Assembly (NCBI GenBank): GCA_026707745.1
Contig: JAPOWG010000105.1
Coordinates: forward strand, 1-64,000
From: Chloroflexota bacterium
Lineage (GTDB): Bacteria; Chloroflexota; Anaerolineae; Aggregatilineales; Phototrophicaceae
Reading direction: 5' to 3'
DNA length: 64,000 nt
Positions 60,731 to 64,000 of the stretch are shown here, one piece after another; the first letter of the stretch is position 1; each line of letters starts with the position of its first letter. The position numbers and the translations under genes are program-made. Below the pieces are notes generated by a model. That model saw only the letters and a list, made by a program, of their open reading frames with translations, was not told where the DNA came from and made no database searches.

Positions 60731-61444
60731 TTATCCCAAGGGCGACGCTATCCAGCGCTTGATATCGACCTGTTGCGCCGCATCCAGCGCGGCGGGGTCG
60801 CCAATCGGCAGCCAAAAAGGAGAAGCGACCACATTGACAGCGTGGTCTTTTGCTGCCAGACCGACGTAATCGCTGATTTCGTATTCGCCGCGTTCCGAGA
60901 TCGGCAAGTCATAATCGAAGACCCAAGCCTTGAACTTGTAAGCGCCGATGTTGCAGGGGGCCGGCGCCCGATAGCGGCTGCGCGGCGGTTTCTCGTCAAT
61001 ACGCAAGAAGCGCCCAGCCTCGTCGTGGACGACCACGCCGTATTGGTCAAAATCATCCCGCAACATGGACAAGATGCCGAATTCTTGACTCGCCAACTGT
61101 CCCAGCGCCTCGCGGCTATAGAGGTCATCGCCGTTAATGACTAGAAAGTCGTCGCTGCGCAGGCGCTTTCGGCAAGTTTGCAACGCGTGCCCTGTGCCCA
61201 TCGGCTCGGGTAGCTGTTCGACGAGGGTGTAGGTCTGGATCAAGTCCTGGCCCGCCATGAAGCGCTCGATCTGCTCCTTCAGGTAGCTGACAACAATCAG
61301 CACATGGTCGACAATGTCTTGCAAGCTCAACAGGGACCAAGCCAGGATCGGCTGTCCTTGCAATTCCAATAGTGGTTTCGGTCTGTCGAGGGTGAGGGGG
61401 CGCATGCGCGTGCCTTTGCCCCCAGCCAGGATGACGCCGTCCAT
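60731..61444 (-). CDS. Sugar-phosphate nucleotidyltransferase-like protein
   Basis: This 237-residue protein has the NTP_transferase pattern GVILAGGKGTRMRPLTLDRPKPLLELQGQP (about 3-32) and LVINGDDLYS (near 97), as in RmlA/GlmU-N relatives. It should couple a sugar phosphate to an NTP. Upstream, 15 bp away, is the acidic protein gene on the same strand, so they may form an operon. Downstream TIR-like gene is separated by 129 bp. Confidence 0.9.
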   Translation of the reverse strand: MDGVILAGGKGTRMRPLTLDRPKPLLELQGQPILAWSLLSLQDIVDHVLIVVSYLKEQIERFMAGQDLIQTYTLVEQLPEPMGTGHALQTCRKRLRSDDFLVINGDDLYSREALGQLASQEFGILSMLRDDFDQYGVVVHDEAGRFLRIDEKPPRSRYRAPAPCNIGAYKFKAWVFDYDLPISERGEYEISDYVGLAAKDHAVNVVASPFWLPIGDPAALDAAQQVDIKRWIASPLG

Positions 61445-61459
61445 CAGCGCCGCCCGCGC

Positions 61460-61990
61460 TCAGCGCAGGTCATCGTAGTAGGCGATGTCGCTTTCGTCCT
61501 CGTCATCCGTTTCGCCCTCGCGGAAAGAGGGTATGATATCGCCGTCCTCGCCATAGAGATCCTGATAATGATCGATATCGTCGTCGTCCAGGTCGTAGCC
61601 CTCGTCTTCGAGCTCGTCGTCGTCCAGGTCGAGATCAGCATAGTTATCCAGCAGGCCATCCAGGAGATCGTCCTCTTCCAGCAAGTCTTCTTCGGTAGTC
61701 TCGATATCGTCGGCATCGTCGAGACCTTCCAACGAGACCATTTCCGGTTCTTCTGGGGTATTCGGCAGTGACAGCGGGGGCTTTATCGCCTCGGGCAGTT
61801 CGTAGGGCTCGTCTTCCGCTTCTATTTCGTCCAGAGCGGCCAATTCGGCGGCGGAAGGCTCTTCAATATCATCCAGATCTGCCAGGGCATCCCCCATCAT
61901 CAAGTCCAATAGCGTAGAGACGATGTTGTCCTCTTCCCCGCGTTTGTCTGGCACTTCAATTTTTTGGCGAACGTCGCGACCGGCTGACAT
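61460..61990 (-). CDS. Strongly acidic low-complexity protein
   Basis: This 176-residue protein is dominated by Asp and Glu (for example DDIETTEEDLLEEDDLLDG, LDLDDDELEDEGYDLDDDD) with few hydrophobic blocks, so it is probably disordered. SD GGAGG is 8 bp before the ATG. No family is recognised. It may act as a chaperone-like or charged scaffold for a neighbour, but that is speculation. The stop is 15 bp before the nucleotidyltransferase start. Confidence 0.75.
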   Translation of the reverse strand: MSAGRDVRQKIEVPDKRGEEDNIVSTLLDLMMGDALADLDDIEEPSAAELAALDEIEAEDEPYELPEAIKPPLSLPNTPEEPEMVSLEGLDDADDIETTEEDLLEEDDLLDGLLDNYADLDLDDDELEDEGYDLDDDDIDHYQDLYGEDGDIIPSFREGETDDEDESDIAYYDDLR

Positions 61991-62042
61991 GATCGCACCT
62001 CCACTTGGTTCAAAAGCCGCTGGGTCCCCTTGTCCAGTAAAT

Positions 62043-62130
62043 CGCGTCGCTCATGCGACGAGAAGGCTTGTTATTTTGCCTGAGCGCGCTATTTTTGGGT
62101 CCTTTTCGCCGGCTACGCGCCGAGCGGCTG
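62043..62130 (+). repeat. Two-hairpin dispersed repeat, copy G (type 2)
   Basis: A full copy close to the consensus: CGCGTCGCTCATGCGACGAG, then GCTTGTTATTTTGCCTGAGC, then CGCCGGCTACGCGCCGAGCG. Confidence 0.75.
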
Positions 62131-62184
62131 GCATTGTCGCCGTCAAGGTCAAGCCAACATTGGTATTTGGTCGGTGTGCCAGCG

Positions 62185-62763
62185 TCAAGTGTAGCCCACT
62201 TTCACTATAGCGCAAAAGTATGAATGTAGCCGCAAATCGTTGGTTAATTCCGGGTGAAATGAGGTCGCCAGCAAGTGGTCTTGCCGCACCGCGACAATGC
62301 GGCCGTCATCCAGGCGTGAAAGCACATTAACATGTGGTTCGACGGCGATGACGATGGGCGCGCGGATGAAGACGGCATGGAAGAGCTCGTCACCCAGGCC
62401 TTGAATCTTCAAGTCGGTCTCGAAGCTGTCGACTTGACGGCCGAAGGCGTTGCGATTGACCTGAATATCCATAGCAGCCAGGATGGGCTGTTCTTTGATG
62501 CCGATATCCTTGGCCAGGAAGATCATACCGGCACAGGTACCCCAGGTTGGTTTACTGATGGCAAAGTCGCGCAGGGGTTTAACCAGGCCGTAACTCGTGG
62601 CCAGCTTGCCGATGGTCGTGCTTTCGCCGCCCGGGATGATCAAACCGTCCAAGCCTTCAAGTTGTTGGGGCAGCCGCACTTCGACCGCGTCAACATCCAG
62701 TTGACGCAGCATCTTGACATGCTCAATGAAAGCGCCCTGCAGCGCCAATACGCCGATTTTCAC
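62185..62763 (-). CDS. pdxT: Pyridoxal 5'-phosphate synthase glutaminase subunit PdxT
   Basis: This protein of about 192 residues is a class I glutamine amidotransferase: GVLALQGAFIEH, IIPGGESTTIGKLA, catalytic Cys in WGTCAGM (C77 from the preferred start), and the His-Glu of SFHPELTND. It supplies ammonia to PdxS, which forms PLP from ribose-5-P, glyceraldehyde-3-P and glutamine. The GTG at 62763 gives the normal N-terminus (MKIGVLALQG); the track TTG adds five codons. PdxS is not next to it, unlike in many genomes. Confidence 0.93.
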   Translation of the reverse strand: MKIGVLALQGAFIEHVKMLRQLDVDAVEVRLPQQLEGLDGLIIPGGESTTIGKLATSYGLVKPLRDFAISKPTWGTCAGMIFLAKDIGIKEQPILAAMDIQVNRNAFGRQVDSFETDLKIQGLGDELFHAVFIRAPIVIAVEPHVNVLSRLDDGRIVAVRQDHLLATSFHPELTNDLRLHSYFCAIVKVGYT

Positions 62764-62842
62764 GGTTGTTCCCGCCAAGTTGCATTTCTATGGATAATCA
62801 CCGCTATTGTGAAAGTCTTGCGCGCAGGACGCAAGGGACCAT

Positions 62843-63550
62843 TCAGTCCAATCGCTCCACGCGGATGAGGCGCGCCAGACTGTCGCCAATGATGCGATAT
62901 TCGCGATTGAGCCGCAGTTGCATGGGTCCGTTGAAAGGCGCTACGTGGATGACCTCACAGACTTGATCCGGCACTAGGCCCAGCGCCTCGATGTATTGCA
63001 GGCGGTCGAATTCGCGCGTGATCAAACGGCTGATGCGGACGCGGCTGCCGGCTCCCACGCCAAAGAGGAATTCGTCCGCGACAGACGGGATGCGGCCTCG
63101 GGCGTCGGGGATCGGCTCGCCATGCGGGCATACGGCGGGTTTGCCTGCCATCTGGTACATGCGCTGGGTGACGGTCTCGCTGAGCCCCCTGCTCAGGCGC
63201 TGTGCTTCGTCATAAACGTGCAGCCAACTTATTTCCATGATATTGACCAGGAAAGCTTCGGCAATACGCTGGTGGCGGATATGCTTCAGCGCTACGGTTT
63301 TGCCTTTTTCCGTGATGGCGATACCCTGATAGGGTTCGTGATGCAGCAGCCCTAATTCAGCGAGTTTGTTGACCATGCGATTAACCGCGGGTGGACTGAC
63401 AAAGAGCAGATCGGCGAGTTGAGAAGTGCTGGTGTAAGCGGCGCTCTCCGGCTGGCGGTCGACCAGGCGATAGATTTCGGCCATGTAAGACCGCATCTTG
63501 TTGCTCAAGTCATCGGTCGTGCCGTGGCGTGCTGATTGGCGGGTGGACAT
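62843..63550 (-). CDS. DtxR/MntR-type metal-dependent transcriptional regulator
   Basis: This protein of about 235 residues has a winged-helix domain (about 15-75: MRSYMAEIYRLVDRQP, TSTSQLADLLFVSPPAVNRMVNKLAELGLL), a dimerisation and metal-binding domain (QRIAEAFLVNIMEISW, EAQRLSRGLSETVTQRM, VCPHGEPIP), and a C-terminal FeoA-like SH3 domain (RVRISRLITREFDRLQYIEALGL). It should repress metal-transport genes when Mn or Fe is bound. ATG 63550 with AAGGT upstream is preferred to TTG 63574. It follows the truncated phosphoesterase gene by 7 bp. Confidence 0.93.
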   Translation of the reverse strand: MSTRQSARHGTTDDLSNKMRSYMAEIYRLVDRQPESAAYTSTSQLADLLFVSPPAVNRMVNKLAELGLLHHEPYQGIAITEKGKTVALKHIRHQRIAEAFLVNIMEISWLHVYDEAQRLSRGLSETVTQRMYQMAGKPAVCPHGEPIPDARGRIPSVADEFLFGVGAGSRVRISRLITREFDRLQYIEALGLVPDQVCEVIHVAPFNGPMQLRLNREYRIIGDSLARLIRVERLD

Positions 63551-63557
63551 CGATACC

Positions 63558-64000
63558 TTACAAACCGTGCTCAAGGCGTGTTATCAGGCGTTCGGGCAAG
63601 TTGTGGTCATACATGCGGCGCTGTACCGCGGGTATATCGTAGTCGACGCGTCGATGCTCGAAGATGCCGTCGGTCATATCGAGAATACCGTAGGCCGCTG
63701 CCGGATTTTGATCGCGCGGCTGCCCGATGCTGCCGGGATTGATGATCTGTCGCTGACCGTTGAGGGCATAGGGTTCGTTATAGTTTGGCGCGGCGGATTC
63801 GGCATTGCCGTCTTCCGATTCCATCGTATAGATCACTGGCTGATGCGTATGCCCGACAAAGCAATAGGGCGTTTCGAAATGCGGGAAGTTCAAGGCGGCG
63901 ATCATCGGCTCCAGAATATATTCCCAGATCGGTTCACGCGGGCTGGCGTGTACCAAGGTATATTCGCCGATGACAAATGTCACCGGCAGAGCTTCCAACC
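63558..64000 (-). CDS. Metallophosphoesterase family protein (5' end outside window)
   Basis: This is the C-terminal part of a phosphoesterase; the frame is open to the window edge, and the first visible codon (TTG, 63998) is internal. Motifs are HASPREPIWEYI, CFVGHTHQPVIYT and IINPGSIGQPRDQNPAAAYGILD, like YfcE-type enzymes and the protein at 38604. N-terminal metal motifs (D.H, GD, GN) lie outside. It is upstream of the DtxR gene in one probable operon. Confidence 0.9.
   Translation of the reverse strand, partial: LEALPVTFVIGEYTLVHASPREPIWEYILEPMIAALNFPHFETPYCFVGHTHQPVIYTMESEDGNAESAAPNYNEPYALNGQRQIINPGSIGQPRDQNPAAAYGILDMTDGIFEHRRVDYDIPAVQRRMYDHNLPERLITRLEHGL

Noticed and set aside
1-64000. 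CRISPR array or prophage
   Set aside because: No regularly spaced direct repeats and no phage structural or integrase genes; the repeated elements are dispersed singly and are palindromic.

Overview
The window (GC-rich, roughly 55-58 %) reads as a chromosomal piece of a free-living heterotrophic bacterium. The gene content (many ABC solute-binding proteins with Tat or Sec signals, sugar and peptide permeases, M20/M28 peptidases, ADP-ribosylglycohydrolases, PhyH and luciferase-like oxidoreductases, GT-C membrane proteins with close paralogues) resembles metagenome-derived Chloroflexota (Anaerolineae-like). That assignment is inference from gene content; there is no rRNA or phylogenetic marker here. 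I see no prophage, plasmid or CRISPR features.

Layout. 1-6915 (minus): M28 peptidase, Asp/Glu/hydantoin-type racemase, amidohydrolase, CapA-like metallophosphatase and an incomplete family-5 solute-binding protein, a peptide/amino-acid scavenging block. 7106-8515 (plus): M20 peptidase. 8505-11685 (minus): sugar ABC transporter (two permeases and a Tat-exported binding protein), divergent from gamma-glutamyltransferase. 13612-15375: GT-C-like membrane protein, with a paralogue at 34690-36888. 15599-23311 (plus): a coherent cluster of sugar ABC transporter, two different ADP-ribosylglycohydrolases and a PfkB kinase. 24115-31520: malonyl-CoA-synthetase-like ligase, small proteins, class V aminotransferase, flavin-dependent oxidoreductase, epimerase, MogA and cupin. 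31829-44830: amino-acid-type binding protein, cysteine synthase, PhyH, phosphoesterase, membrane proteins, TPR protein, the selenocysteine tRNA gene, DUF1330 and a HAD phosphatase. 44906-54431: TPR protein, TIM-barrel isomerase, GT2, then a peptide ABC transporter (two tandem binding proteins, DppB and DppC) split by a RAYT transposase. 54556-64000: AhpD-like selenoprotein, Ada-like methyltransferase, VUT transporter, beta-propeller, monooxygenase, TIR-like membrane protein, nucleotidyltransferase, PdxT, DtxR regulator and a truncated phosphoesterase.

Main points of interest. (1) A selC gene (tRNA-Sec, anticodon TCA) lies 11 kb upstream of an AhpD/carboxymuconolactone-decarboxylase-like gene whose redox motif is C-x-x-UGA-x-x-x-H, followed by a perfect 7-bp stem-loop at bacterial SECIS distance. 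The ORF track splits this gene in two (to 54801 and from 54919) because UGA is read as stop. (2) The intergenic DNA carries two repeat families: a REP-like palindrome (GGGCGAC..GTCGCCC / GGGCGTTT..AAACGCCC), one copy abutting the RAYT, and a 75-92 bp two-hairpin element seen at least seven times whose internal frame begins MRREGLLF and can supply false or real starts to neighbouring genes. (3) The ABC/ADP-ribosylglycohydrolase/PfkB cluster looks like an uncharacterised import-and-cleavage pathway for a ribosylated or nucleoside-like compound. (4) The first gene has its C-lobe-like segment at the N-terminus, suggesting a permuted or duplicated binding protein.
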